Under the pieces are notes generated by a model. The model had not been told where the DNA came from. It did not search any database and saw only the letters and a program-made list of their open reading frames with translations. From Dehalobacter alkaniphilus (GTDB lineage: Bacteria; Bacillota; Desulfitobacteriia; Desulfitobacteriales; Syntrophobotulaceae), in NCBI GenBank assembly GCA_040500365.1, contig CP148031.1:3267988-3331987 (forward strand): 64,000 nucleotides of DNA. Direction: 5' to 3'. A program made the position numbers and the translations under genes. Below, piece by piece: positions 54,259-63,890 of the stretch (positions are counted from its first letter, which is position 1; every line of letters begins with the position of its first letter).

Positions 54259-54828
54259 TTGAACCCATTGCCAGGAATTCGAGAAAAAGAGCATCTGCGC
54301 GCCCATTACACAGACCGTCCCGGTCTTTACCTTCTTCAGTTAAGGTTGAAAAAATATCTGAAAGCTGCGGCCGGTAGACCGGTGGTTCTATTATGTATAG
54401 GGACGGATCGTTCTACCGGCGATTCTCTGGGGCCATTAACCGGCACAAAACTAGATGAAAAAGGTCTTTCAGGATTGACGGTTGTCGGAACACTCGAAAA
54501 GCCTGTTCATGCAGAAAACCTTGAATCCACCCTGAAAAACTTGTTTGCCAAGTATTGCAATCCCTATATTATTGCCCTGGATGCCTGCCTGGGTCAACTT
54601 GACTCCGTCGGCTACATCAGTCTGGCAGAAGGCCCTTTGAAGCCAGGAACCGCCGTAAAAAAAGAACTGCCGGAGGTAGGAGAAATCCACCTTACCGGCA
54701 TTGTCAATATCAACGGTTTTATGCAATACATGGTGCTGCAAAACACCAGATTGAGTATCGTATGGCAAATGTCTGAAGTACTATGCAATTTGTTCCAGCG
54801 GACTTACTTCTTGTTGAATCAATCGTGA
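54259..54828 (+). CDS. yyaC: Spore protease YyaC
   Basis: 189 residues from TTG 54259 after GGAGG. VVLLCIGTDRSTGDSLGPL, IIALDACLGQ and GEIHLTGIVNINGFMQ are typical of the GPR-related YyaC family. Marks a spore-former. Confidence 0.88.
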   Translation: MNPLPGIREKEHLRAHYTDRPGLYLLQLRLKKYLKAAAGRPVVLLCIGTDRSTGDSLGPLTGTKLDEKGLSGLTVVGTLEKPVHAENLESTLKNLFAKYCNPYIIALDACLGQLDSVGYISLAEGPLKPGTAVKKELPEVGEIHLTGIVNINGFMQYMVLQNTRLSIVWQMSEVLCNLFQRTYFLLNQS

Positions 54829-54830
54829 AT

Positions 54831-55340
54831 TTAAATAGTTAGCTCATTCTTCGAGGCTTTTTCAATAGCGAGCTTCTCCTCAGGGCTAAGTTTAACATTG
54901 GCTTGCCCTTTTTCGATCCCTTTGGCATAGATTCTGCACTCTTCAACACTATGAATTCCTGTAAGGACGACGCCGGTCTTTTCCTGATTCAGTAAAGCAA
55001 GGGCGAAGCTCAGGTCGGCACCCATATTTTCGAAAGAATTAAATCGGACCAGTTCCGCGCGGTCAATTCCATTGCGGACTTTATCTTCGGCAAGCTTAAG
55101 CCTTTGCCCATGCTCTGCAGCAATACGGCTTAATTCAGCAACTTCTTTTAAATTGGCGCTCAGCAGTTCTTCCAGCTGTGTTCCGGATAAGAACGTCTGC
55201 AGGCTGATATAGGATTTTTCAAATTTACTCATACGGATACGTAGAGCATTGGTCATAACAATCGCAATCACGGTAACGATCAAGGCTACAACCGATACTG
55301 CCAAGACGACAATCATCTCGGGTTCTAAAACAGAAAACAA
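54831..55340 (-). CDS. DUF4446 family protein
   Basis: 169 residues, one N-terminal membrane helix (about 9-30), then coiled coil and a SFENMGADLSFALALLNQ core. Family often next to parB; function unknown. Confidence 0.8.
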   Translation of the reverse strand: MFSVLEPEMIVVLAVSVVALIVTVIAIVMTNALRIRMSKFEKSYISLQTFLSGTQLEELLSANLKEVAELSRIAAEHGQRLKLAEDKVRNGIDRAELVRFNSFENMGADLSFALALLNQEKTGVVLTGIHSVEECRIYAKGIEKGQANVKLSPEEKLAIEKASKNELTI

Positions 55341-55373
55341 AAATGATCCCCCCCCCTAAAGAATGTAATAATA

Positions 55374-55389
55374 TGTTCCACGTGGAACA
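55374..55389. promoter_or_regulatory. parS: parS centromere site
   Basis: TGTTCCACGTGGAACA, a perfect palindrome matching the Firmicutes parS consensus (TGTTNCACGTGAAACA) with one difference in the right arm. It lies directly after parB. Confidence 0.8.
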
Positions 55390-55391
55390 TA

Positions 55392-56249
55392 TTAAACTTC
55401 AATCTCCCAACGTTCTAAAAGCCGGTTAAGTTCATCCCGGGAATAATAATTAATTTCAATTTTTCCTTTTTCTTCACTTCCTGATACAGCTACCTTGGTC
55501 TGAAAACTGTGCCGCAGTTTTTCTTCAATATCATTTAAAGAACTATAGCTCTTGTTTTTTGGTGTCTTCACAGCATTTTTGGCACGTTGCACTTTCTTTT
55601 CGCTATTTTGAGCAATCATTTCCGTTTCCCTTACAGATAATACTTCCTCAACGGCCCGTTTCGCCAGGGAAATTTGCTGCTCTTTATTGTCTAAAGAAAG
55701 TATCACCTTGGCATGTCCCAAAGAAATTGCTTCTTTATTAATCAGTTCCAGAACTTCAGCAGGCAGCTGGATAATCCGAAGTAAGTTGGCTACAGTAGGC
55801 CTGCCTTTACCGACGCGCTTAGCAACCTGTTCCTGAGTTAGGCTATAATCCTGAATTAATCGTGCATAAGCGAGGCCTTCTTCTACAGGAGATAAGTCCG
55901 CACGCTGGATATTTTCGATTAAAGCCTTTTCCGTCATTTCCTGCTCAGTACAGTCTCTGACAATACAGTTAATCCGGTCGATCCCTGCAAGCTGTGTAGC
56001 CCGAAAACGTCTCTCTCCCGCAATGATGATGTATCTGTTTCCTTCAGGCTTTACAAGGATAGGCTGCAGCAATCCATGTTCTTGAATGGAGCCCGCAAGC
56101 TCTTGAAGTTTTTCACGGTCAAACTCCCGTCTCGGCTGGCCAGGATTTGGTACAATATCCACCAGCATTATTTCTTTAATTTCACTGCTTTCCGTTTCTC
56201 TTTCCGTAATCAAAGCGCCAAGCCCTCGGCCTAAACCTTTTTTAGACAC
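55392..56249 (-). CDS. parB: Chromosome partitioning protein ParB (Spo0J)
   Basis: 285 residues. GRGLGALI start, GERRFRATQLAG (CTPase box) and HTH (LTQEQVAKRVGKGRPTVANLL). Overlaps parA by 8 bp. Confidence 0.95.
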   Translation of the reverse strand: MSKKGLGRGLGALITERETESSEIKEIMLVDIVPNPGQPRREFDREKLQELAGSIQEHGLLQPILVKPEGNRYIIIAGERRFRATQLAGIDRINCIVRDCTEQEMTEKALIENIQRADLSPVEEGLAYARLIQDYSLTQEQVAKRVGKGRPTVANLLRIIQLPAEVLELINKEAISLGHAKVILSLDNKEQQISLAKRAVEEVLSVRETEMIAQNSEKKVQRAKNAVKTPKNKSYSSLNDIEEKLRHSFQTKVAVSGSEEKGKIEINYYSRDELNRLLERWEIEV

Positions 56250-57003
56250 GTTCCAAGACCTCCTCGGCTAAATCTCGATATACTTCAGCCCCACGCGACT
56301 TGCTATCATATAGAATGATCGGCTGACCATGGCTTGGGGCTTCACTAAGCCGAACATTCCGGGGGATAATGGTTCTGAAGACTTTATCTCTAAAATATTT
56401 CTTGACCTCATCGACGACCTGAATCGATAAATTTGTCCTCGCATCAAACATGGTCAAAAGTACGCCGATAACTTGAAGGTCTCTATTAATGGAACGTTTG
56501 ACCTTATCAAGCGTATTGACCAGCAAGCTTAAACCTTCCAGCGCATAATACTCACATTGAATAGGAATCAGAACATCTGTTGCCGCACAAAGCGCATTCA
56601 ACGTAAGAAGTCCCAGGGAAGGGGGACAATCAATAATGATAAAATCAAATTCATCCTTTATTCCCTGCAAAGCAGTTGCAAGCTTTCCTTCACGGTACAG
56701 CTGGGAGACCAGCTCAATCTCGGCACCGGCCAGTTCAATACGGGCAGGCGCAACCTTTAAGTTTTTCAGCTCTGTATCGGCGATCACACTTTGAATGTTT
56801 TCTTCATTGATAATTACATCATAAATACAGCGGGACAACCGATGTTTCATAATACCACAACCGCTGGTGGCATTTCCCTGTGGATCAAGATCAACGAGGA
56901 GAACTTTTTTCCCTTTCTCAACCAGACTGGAGGAGAGATTCACAGCAGTCGTTGTTTTGGCGACTCCTCCTTTTTGATTTGCTATAGCAATGATTCTGGC
57001 CAA
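56242..57003 (-). CDS. parA: Chromosome partitioning ATPase ParA (Soj)
   Basis: 253 residues. Deviant Walker A KGGVAKTT, then IIIDCPPSLGLLTLNAL. Works with ParB near oriC. Confidence 0.95.
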   Translation of the reverse strand: MARIIAIANQKGGVAKTTTAVNLSSSLVEKGKKVLLVDLDPQGNATSGCGIMKHRLSRCIYDVIINEENIQSVIADTELKNLKVAPARIELAGAEIELVSQLYREGKLATALQGIKDEFDFIIIDCPPSLGLLTLNALCAATDVLIPIQCEYYALEGLSLLVNTLDKVKRSINRDLQVIGVLLTMFDARTNLSIQVVDEVKKYFRDKVFRTIIPRNVRLSEAPSHGQPIILYDSKSRGAEVYRDLAEEVLERV

Positions 57004-57353
57004 TCTTGTATCTCCTTCCTCACAGACTTGATCAATTAGTACCTAGTCAACCTTAAAATAATAATATAATGACGAGCAGATTTTTGTAAGACAAGGCGAA
57101 AAATTAAGGCATACCAGCCATATGGCAATTAGCGTCCACGGATGAACTAATGCAGCGATGCCATGGACAGCACCAAGCTACAAGAAAACACAGTATTACA
57201 TGAAATATGCCGACAGTTATATAAGATTTAGGGTTGACATGGAACTTGGCCTGTAAAAAAATTTATTTATATCATTATACTACAAAATTATACTATAAAA
57301 TATTTAAAAACCACTTATTTAATCATTCTTGATCATTTCAGCAGGATGATTTA
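57004..57353. other. Intergenic region upstream of parA
   Basis: 350 bp with no gene. AT-rich right half and a GTCCA ... TGGAC-type imperfect repeat near 57140-57170. It should hold the parA-parB promoter on the - strand, but I could not place it with confidence. Confidence 0.4.
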
Positions 57354-58109
57354 CTAGAGAGGGGTTTTTTTCGGTTTCCCAGCTTGACGCGGATATTGAG
57401 CAGGTGTGTTCAATATTTTTTTAACAATAATCAGAGAACGGTTATCCGCGCCTTCCGCCAATGAATATTTTTCGACATGCTCAACTTCACAGTTTAGGAT
57501 CCGCAAGGCGTTCTTAGCCAAAGTTATTTCATTTTCAGGATCGATTCCCTTCGCTGCAATAAATCTTCCGCCAACTTTCAGCAAAGGAGTTGCATATTCC
57601 AGCAGTACCGGCAACTCCGCAACTGCTCTGGCCACCGTAATATCAAATCGCTGCCGGTACGCCTTGCTGCGGCCAATATCTTCAGCTCGTGCATGGCAGG
57701 TTTCGACCTTCAAGCCAAGGCTATCGCAGACCTCCTGCAAAAAATGAATTCTTTTGGCTAGTGCATCGACAAGTACGACTTTAATTTGCGGCAAAAGTAT
57801 TTTAATAGGAATACCTGGAAATCCAGCACCGGTACCAAGATCCGCAATAACAATTTGTCCATTGGGATAATAATGCATTATCCACTTGACAAACACCAGA
57901 GAATCCAGATAATGCTTAATCACCATTTCTGCCGGATCGGTAATAGCTGTTAAGTTCATTTGTTCGTTCCTCTGGAGTAACAGTACTGTATATTGTTCAA
58001 ATTTTTCAAGATGTTCGGCGGAGAGTTCCAGACTCAAGACATCCCGGACCTTATCGTGCAAGACGCTAAGCGGTTCCTTAAGATCCATTTTCAGAAATTG
58101 ATCATTCAT
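57354..58109 (-). CDS. rsmG: 16S rRNA (guanine-N7) methyltransferase RsmG
   Basis: 251 residues. ADLGTGAGFPGIPIKI SAM motif and SLVFVKW helix typical of GidB. Overlaps mnmG by 8 bp; ATG after GCGGAGG. Confidence 0.95.
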   Translation of the reverse strand: MNDQFLKMDLKEPLSVLHDKVRDVLSLELSAEHLEKFEQYTVLLLQRNEQMNLTAITDPAEMVIKHYLDSLVFVKWIMHYYPNGQIVIADLGTGAGFPGIPIKILLPQIKVVLVDALAKRIHFLQEVCDSLGLKVETCHARAEDIGRSKAYRQRFDITVARAVAELPVLLEYATPLLKVGGRFIAAKGIDPENEITLAKNALRILNCEVEHVEKYSLAEGADNRSLIIVKKILNTPAQYPRQAGKPKKTPL

Positions 58110-60009
58110 TAGAAATGTTCCTCCGCCTTTGTTCCAGATAAATCAATAAAACCGAAATATCCGCAGGACTCACTCCGCTGATTCTCGATGCCTGTCCGAC
58201 GTTGATCGGCTGCACGCCGTTAAGCCGCTGTCTGGCTTCATTGGATAGACCTTTGATTTTCAAATAATCCAGATTAACAGGCAGAACTTTTTCTTCAAGT
58301 TTGATAAATCGGTTTACTTCTTCCTGTTGTTTCTGAATGTACCCTTCGTATTTAATTTGGATTGAGGCTTCTTCTAATACTTCAGCGTCATACGCCCCCA
58401 TCTCCGGCATAAAACGTGGCAGCAAATCCGGTATAATTTCCGGCCTCTTCACAAGTTCCTCTGCTTTAATCCCGCTTCGGAGCGGAGTAGAACCCGCCTG
58501 GATCAGCAATTCCTGAATATCCGCACTGGCGGGAGAAAAAGTAATCGTCTTCCATTGCTGAAAGATTTTCTCCAGATTGTTCAGCTTCTGCTCAAAAATC
58601 TTCCACCTGTCATCTGCAACTAGTCCCAGTTTTCTACCCTTCTCAGTCAAACGCAGATCAGCGTTGTCCTGGCGCAGTAGCAAACGGTATTCCGCCCTTG
58701 AGGTCAAAAGCCTGTACGGCTCACAAATCTCTTTATTTACCAGGTCATCAATTAGTACACCGAGATATCCGTCGGAACGCTTCAAAATAAAAGGTTCCCG
58801 GCGTAAAGCTTTAAGCGCTGCGTTGATTCCGGCCATTAAGCCCTGCCCGGCCGCTTCCTCATACCCGGATGTTCCGTTAAGCTGCCCCGCTGTAAAGAGT
58901 CCCGGGAGATTTCGTACTTCCAGCGTCAGAGAGAGCTGATACGGTTTGACATAATCGTATTCAATCGCATATCCGGGACGCAAAATCTGAACATTTTCCA
59001 AACCGGGAATGCTACGAAAAAACATATGCTGGATTTCTTCCGGCAGGCTGGTTGACAGCCCGGCAACATATAATTCCTCACTATCTTTGCCTTCTGGTTC
59101 AAGAAAAAGCTGATGGGCCTGCCGCTGCGCAAAACGCACAACCTTATCTTCAATAGAAGGACAATACCTCGGGCCAACGCCTTCCACCACGCCGGTATAC
59201 AGCGGTGCGCGGTGCAGGTTATCGCGGATAATGCCATGCGTTGTTTCCGTCGTGTAGCCCAGCCAGCAAGGAAGCTGATTTTCCGGGTTATTTCCCCAAA
59301 ACATGCTTTTAGTCGGCATAAACGAAAAATTTTTTGGCTCGCTGTCACCCGGCTGAATTACGAACTTAGAGAAATCTACTGAGCTCTTCAGAATCCGAGG
59401 AGGCGTTCCGGTTTTAAACCGGCCAAGTTCTATGCCGCGTAGTTTCAGATCCTCAGACAGGGACCCCGAGGTGATCTCTCCGGCCGGTCCGCCTTCATAA
59501 AGCGCTTCCCCAATTATTATCCTGCTTCTGAGGTATGTTCCGCCCGTCAGAACAATACTGCCTGCCTCAAAGACTGCGCCTGTACGCGTGACAACACCTT
59601 TAAGTTTATCCCCATCAAAATGGAGCCGCTCGACCAAAGCCTGTATCAAGGTAAGCTTGGCCTGATTGTATAGGTTGCTTAACATCCGATGGTGATAAGC
59701 TTTTTTATCTGATTGAACTCTTAGTGCATGGACAGCCGGCCCTTTGCCCGTATTCAGCAGCCTGGCCTGAAGTGCTGTCTCATCGGCAACAATTCCCATC
59801 TGACCACCTAGCGCATCAATCTCCCGCACCAGATGGCCTTTCGCCGGACCGCCTACGGACGGATTGCACGGCATATGCGCAACTTTATCTAAATTAATCG
59901 TAAGCAGCAGTGTATCGCATCCCATACGGGCAGAGGCGAGAGCAGCCTCACATCCGGCATGTCCCGCCCCGACAACAATCACATCATATTTTCCAGCAAA
60001 ATAATCCAC
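58102..60009 (-). CDS. mnmG: tRNA U34 modification FAD protein MnmG
   Basis: 635 residues. GAGHAGCEAALASARMG FAD-binding motif, CNPSVGGPAKGHL, and KTGTPPR. GTG 60009 (MDYFAGKYDVIVVG) matches the family start and has AGTAGG upstream; TTG 60027 is less likely. Acts with MnmE on wobble uridine. Confidence 0.95.
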   Translation of the reverse strand: MDYFAGKYDVIVVGAGHAGCEAALASARMGCDTLLLTINLDKVAHMPCNPSVGGPAKGHLVREIDALGGQMGIVADETALQARLLNTGKGPAVHALRVQSDKKAYHHRMLSNLYNQAKLTLIQALVERLHFDGDKLKGVVTRTGAVFEAGSIVLTGGTYLRSRIIIGEALYEGGPAGEITSGSLSEDLKLRGIELGRFKTGTPPRILKSSVDFSKFVIQPGDSEPKNFSFMPTKSMFWGNNPENQLPCWLGYTTETTHGIIRDNLHRAPLYTGVVEGVGPRYCPSIEDKVVRFAQRQAHQLFLEPEGKDSEELYVAGLSTSLPEEIQHMFFRSIPGLENVQILRPGYAIEYDYVKPYQLSLTLEVRNLPGLFTAGQLNGTSGYEEAAGQGLMAGINAALKALRREPFILKRSDGYLGVLIDDLVNKEICEPYRLLTSRAEYRLLLRQDNADLRLTEKGRKLGLVADDRWKIFEQKLNNLEKIFQQWKTITFSPASADIQELLIQAGSTPLRSGIKAEELVKRPEIIPDLLPRFMPEMGAYDAEVLEEASIQIKYEGYIQKQQEEVNRFIKLEEKVLPVNLDYLKIKGLSNEARQRLNGVQPINVGQASRISGVSPADISVLLIYLEQRRRNISNE

Positions 60010-60016
60010 AATTAAC

Positions 60017-61396
60017 CTACTTTCCAATACAGAATCGGGAAAAAATATTATTAAGCAACTCTTCCTGAACCTGATGCCCCGTAATCAAAGAGATTTCTTC
60101 GAGGGCTGAACGGACATCGATCGATACCAGATCAAATGGGACATTCGCATAGACAGCTTCAAGGGCTTTTTCCAGAGAGTGAATGCATTTTTCCAGAGCT
60201 TGGATTTGACGGATATTCGATAATAACGGATCAATTGTGACGGATATCTCTCCTTCAAAAACCCTGCTTAGGATTTCCTTTTCTAGTTCAGCAAAGCCAA
60301 TCCTGTTTTTTACAGAAAACGCCAGCGCAAAAACTTCAGGAGAAAGAAAGGTATCCTTAAATTCATAAGTAGACAAAAGATCAATTTTATTAATCAAAAC
60401 AATAGTTTTATTGGCGTATTCCTCAAGAATTGTTTTTTCTTCGTTCGTGAGCCTCCCAGAACGAATCTCGGGGGCATCGAGCAAGAGCAGAATGACATCT
60501 GCCATACTAAGCGCTTTCCAGGCTCTCTCAATGCCAATCATTTCGACCGGATCATCACTTTCTCGGATTCCGGCAGTATCGGTAAGGTGAAGCAGTACTT
60601 CACCAATCTTGATATATTCATGGATCTCATCCCGGGTTGTTCCTGGAATATCCGTGACAATCGCTCTTTCTTCGTGCAAAAGTGCATTCAGCAGACTGGA
60701 TTTTCCAACATTCGGCCTACCAGCAATTACCGTGGAAAGACCTTCCCTGATAATTTTACCGGTCTTACTTCCTTTGAAAATTTCTAAAGAATTTTCTTTA
60801 GCATTTAATATTTTTTCAGACAGTTCTTTCAGTGCCAAATCATCAATTTCATCTTCCGGAAAATCAATGGTTGCTTCAATATAGGACAGGATATCCAAAA
60901 TATCCTGTCTGACTTCATTAATTCTGGAGGACAATCTCCCTCCGAGCTGAAGCAAAGCCAAGTCCGCAGATAGCTCTGTCCTAGAGGAAATCAAGTCAAT
61001 TAACGCTTCGGCCTGAACAAGATCCATTTTCCCATTCAAAAAAGCCCTTTTGCTGAATTCACCGGGTTCTGCCAAGCGCGCTCCCTGCCGAAGACAGGCT
61101 TCAATGATCCTTCTTGCGGGTATCAATCCGCCATGACAATTTATTTCATAAACATCCTGACCCGTAAAAGAATGAGGCCCTTTCATCCTGCTGATCAGGA
61201 CTTGATCAAGCTGCATCGCACCATCATAAAAGTCCCCCAAATGAAGCGTAAATGTTGTGTCGGACAACCATTTGTCTTGATGGACGGGACAAAAACAAAC
61301 ATTCAATATTTTTTGGGCTTGCTTTCCGCTTAAACGGATAACATGAATGGCCCCTTCTCCGGCCGGTGTAGCCAAGCCGACAATCGTATCATCCAT
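60017..61396 (-). CDS. mnmE: tRNA modification GTPase MnmE
   Basis: 459 residues. MDDTIVGLATPAGEGAIHVI start; G domain GRPNVGKSSLLNAL; C-terminal FCIGK. Complex with MnmG. Confidence 0.95.
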   Translation of the reverse strand: MDDTIVGLATPAGEGAIHVIRLSGKQAQKILNVCFCPVHQDKWLSDTTFTLHLGDFYDGAMQLDQVLISRMKGPHSFTGQDVYEINCHGGLIPARRIIEACLRQGARLAEPGEFSKRAFLNGKMDLVQAEALIDLISSRTELSADLALLQLGGRLSSRINEVRQDILDILSYIEATIDFPEDEIDDLALKELSEKILNAKENSLEIFKGSKTGKIIREGLSTVIAGRPNVGKSSLLNALLHEERAIVTDIPGTTRDEIHEYIKIGEVLLHLTDTAGIRESDDPVEMIGIERAWKALSMADVILLLLDAPEIRSGRLTNEEKTILEEYANKTIVLINKIDLLSTYEFKDTFLSPEVFALAFSVKNRIGFAELEKEILSRVFEGEISVTIDPLLSNIRQIQALEKCIHSLEKALEAVYANVPFDLVSIDVRSALEEISLITGHQVQEELLNNIFSRFCIGK

Positions 61397-61493
61397 TTTT
61401 CTCAACTCCAGAAATAGTAAAACTTAGCGTTCTATCTGAAAATAATAAACCTTTCTGACAGAAAAGTAAAAGGGGTTGCCCCCTTCTACATAA

Positions 61494-62135
61494 TTATGCC
61501 TTTTCTATATGATTCCGTTTTAAAGCAACGACAACTCTTCGGTGAGGCTCTTCCCCTTCACTAAAAGTCGTTACTTTCAATTCATTTTGCAGGGCCGTAT
61601 GAATAATCCGCCGTTCTTGAGGACTCATCGGTTCTAAAACAATTCTATTGCCGCTTTTCTTAACCTTTTCAGCCAGTCTTTTAGCAAGAACAATCAGCGT
61701 TTCTTCCCGGCGCTTCCGATAACCTTCAACATCAATCACGATTCTCGTCTTATTAGACAATTTTTTTGCGACGGCTAAATTTGTCAGAAACTGTATGGAT
61801 TCCAAAGTATCCCCTCTGCGGCCAATCAGTATGCCAAGGTCTAAACCGGTAATATTTATTTTGACCTGTTCATCACGATTAAATACTTCGAAGTCGGCAT
61901 TGACGGACATTGCCTTGGTCAACCCTTTGAGAAATTCACAGGCCAGTGCTCCCGGATCATCCTCAAAATTGATTCTGACTCTAGCCATTTTACTGCCAAA
62001 AAGTCCAAGGATTCCTTTTTTTCCCGGTTCTTCCAGCACTTGAACAGTAACCTGATCTCTGCTGACGCCAAGTTCGGCTAATCCCAATTCAATAGCCTCT
62101 TCAACCGTTTTTGCAGTTTTATCTGCTACCTTCAT
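61494..62135 (-). CDS. jag: RNA-binding protein Jag (KhpB)
   Basis: 213 residues. Jag-N domain, KH (GLDLGILIGRRGDTLESIQ) and R3H (NRIVLEPMSPQERRIIHTAL). Between yidC and mnmE as in Firmicutes. Confidence 0.93.
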   Translation of the reverse strand: MKVADKTAKTVEEAIELGLAELGVSRDQVTVQVLEEPGKKGILGLFGSKMARVRINFEDDPGALACEFLKGLTKAMSVNADFEVFNRDEQVKINITGLDLGILIGRRGDTLESIQFLTNLAVAKKLSNKTRIVIDVEGYRKRREETLIVLAKRLAEKVKKSGNRIVLEPMSPQERRIIHTALQNELKVTTFSEGEEPHRRVVVALKRNHIEKA

Positions 62136-62147
62136 TCGTGTACCTCC

Positions 62148-62867
62148 TCAGTCAACAGAGGCTTCTTTTTTCTCTGCCGACAACTTCTTATTGATATAGA
62201 CAGTTTGCAGGATCGACACAATGTTCATCGTTATAAGATAGAAACCTAAGCCAGAAGGAAGCGTAATTACGATATAAGCCATAAAGAACGGCATGACATA
62301 CAACATCATTTTCTGAGTCTGTTCGGCAGTAGCCTCAGCTGTATCTTTTTTCGCACCAGGCTGACTCTTGTTGGGGCTTGTTGCCATCGAGACCTTTGTC
62401 ATTAAGAAAGACGTCACCCCAGCGAGAATCGGTAAGATTAAATGATAGGACAATTGAAAGCCGTATGCCACAGTAATATTGAAACCTAAAAACCAGACAC
62501 TGGCATCATTGCCGTAAGGGAAATTTGCCAACGTTCTATAAAATATCCACAAGATAGGAAGCTGTACCAAAATCGGCAAGCACCCCGAATAAGGATTCAC
62601 CTTTTCTTCACTATACAGTTCCATGATCTTCTGATTCAGCTTCTGCTTGTCATTGGCATACTTTTTCTGCAGCACTTTCATTTTTGGCTGCAAATCCGTC
62701 ATTTTGCGCATGGACTGCATTTGTTTCCAGGTCAACGGGTAAAGAACAATCTTAATGATGATGGTAAAGATGATAATTGCCATACCCCAATATGGCAATC
62801 CGATCATGGACGAGAGATCAAACAGCCACTTTAAGATCGCGGCCATTCCCTGATAAACGATATCCAC
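62148..62867 (-). CDS. yidC: Membrane protein insertase YidC
   Basis: 239 residues, GTG start. Five membrane helices; PLTWKQMQSMRKM and PKMKVLQKKYANDKQKLNQ typical. No large periplasmic domain, as in Gram-positives. Confidence 0.93.
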   Translation of the reverse strand: MDIVYQGMAAILKWLFDLSSMIGLPYWGMAIIIFTIIIKIVLYPLTWKQMQSMRKMTDLQPKMKVLQKKYANDKQKLNQKIMELYSEEKVNPYSGCLPILVQLPILWIFYRTLANFPYGNDASVWFLGFNITVAYGFQLSYHLILPILAGVTSFLMTKVSMATSPNKSQPGAKKDTAEATAEQTQKMMLYVMPFFMAYIVITLPSGLGFYLITMNIVSILQTVYINKKLSAEKKEASVD

Positions 62868-62878
62868 AAGAACCCTCC

Positions 62879-63109
62879 TTAAACTGGGTCATATCCGCCG
62901 GGATGAAAAGGGTGGCATTTGGCAATTCGTATGAGCGATTTACCAATCCCTTTGATGATCCCGTACTTTTTAACTGATTGAATCGCATAATCCGAACATG
63001 TAGGATAAAATCTGCAGGTTCGTCCCTTCAGAGGTGAAACAAATCGTTGATAGAAAACGATGATGGAAACAAAAACCGTTTCCATGATTTTACGCATTCT
63101 TTCCATCAT
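62879..63109 (-). CDS. yidD: Membrane protein insertion efficiency factor YidD
   Basis: 76 residues from ATG 63109. YQRFVSPLKGRTCRFYPTCSDYA and CHPFHPGGYDPV are diagnostic. Overlaps rnpA. Confidence 0.93.
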   Translation of the reverse strand: MMERMRKIMETVFVSIIVFYQRFVSPLKGRTCRFYPTCSDYAIQSVKKYGIIKGIGKSLIRIAKCHPFHPGGYDPV

Positions 63110-63434
63110 AAATTCCCGCTTTTCTCCAAATATATAGTACAGATTTTTCAACTTCCTGCAAGGTTGCTTTGTTGATTGCCGCACGGGCAATCAAAATCAT
63201 CTCACAATCCATCTTCAATCCGTCTATATTCAAACGGACAGCTTCACGCATAAGCCTTTTGGCCCGGTTGCGCTTCACTGCATTGCCAACTTTTTTGGAA
63301 GCAATAAATCCAAATTTTTTGTTATGTCCTCGAAAGATATATATGACAACTTGTCTTGAGGTATAACTTTTTCCGTTAGTAAAGACACTTTGAAAATCGG
63401 CCTTTTTCTTCAATCTGTAAGACTTCAGCAGCAT
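63090..63434 (-). CDS. rnpA: Ribonuclease P protein component
   Basis: 114 residues. KKVGNAVKRNRAKRLMREA is the RNR motif. Immediately follows rpmH as usual. Confidence 0.94.
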   Translation of the reverse strand: MLLKSYRLKKKADFQSVFTNGKSYTSRQVVIYIFRGHNKKFGFIASKKVGNAVKRNRAKRLMREAVRLNIDGLKMDCEMILIARAAINKATLQEVEKSVLYIWRKAGIYDGKNA

Positions 63435-63494
63435 ATGGCCCTCCTTACTTTGCTAAAGGGCGTTCAGTACAAAAAAGGCCACAAACCTGCGGCC

Positions 63495-63629
63495 CTAAAC
63501 TGCTAACTTCTTACGACCTTTCAAACGACGACGTCTTAAAACGTTTCTACCGCCAGTACTTTTCATCCGTTCTAAGAATCCATGAACTCTTTTATGGCGA
63601 CGGGATTTAGGCTGATATGTTCTTTTCAA
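63495..63629 (-). CDS. rpmH: 50S ribosomal protein L34
   Basis: 44 residues, complete: KRTYQPKSRRHKRVHGF, then RRRRLKGRKKLAV. The start codon is TTG at 63629, preceded by a GGGGGTG-like RBS. Confidence 0.93.
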   Translation of the reverse strand: MKRTYQPKSRRHKRVHGFLERMKSTGGRNVLRRRRLKGRKKLAV

Positions 63630-63775
63630 AGCAAACACCCCCTTATAATTCCAAGAATTAAAAACTCAGCTGGAGCCAAGCTATTAGCGGCAACCTTAGC
63701 TGCACTTAGATCTATCGGAAACATGTCAGAGCATTTCTGATAGAGCTAACAAAAACGAAAGACAGACTACAGAAA

Positions 63776-63805
63776 ATTATACTCCAATTATTTTTATTAT
63801 GTCAA
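63776..63805 (-). promoter_or_regulatory. rpmH operon promoter
   Basis: TTGACA (63805-63800), 18-bp spacer, TATAAT (63781-63776), both perfect consensus hexamers. Confidence 0.75.
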
Positions 63806-63890
63806 GAAAATAACTGGTTAATAACTAGGTGAATATAATATGAAGAAGTTCCGGATTGTTTGTGAAGTTTCCTGGATACTCTGAATTAAC

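Noticed and set aside
54195..57180. Short dispersed repeat (GCGATGCCATGGA-like words at about 54200 and 57160)
   Set aside because: Similarity is limited to about 12 bp and imperfect, too weak without genome-wide comparison.
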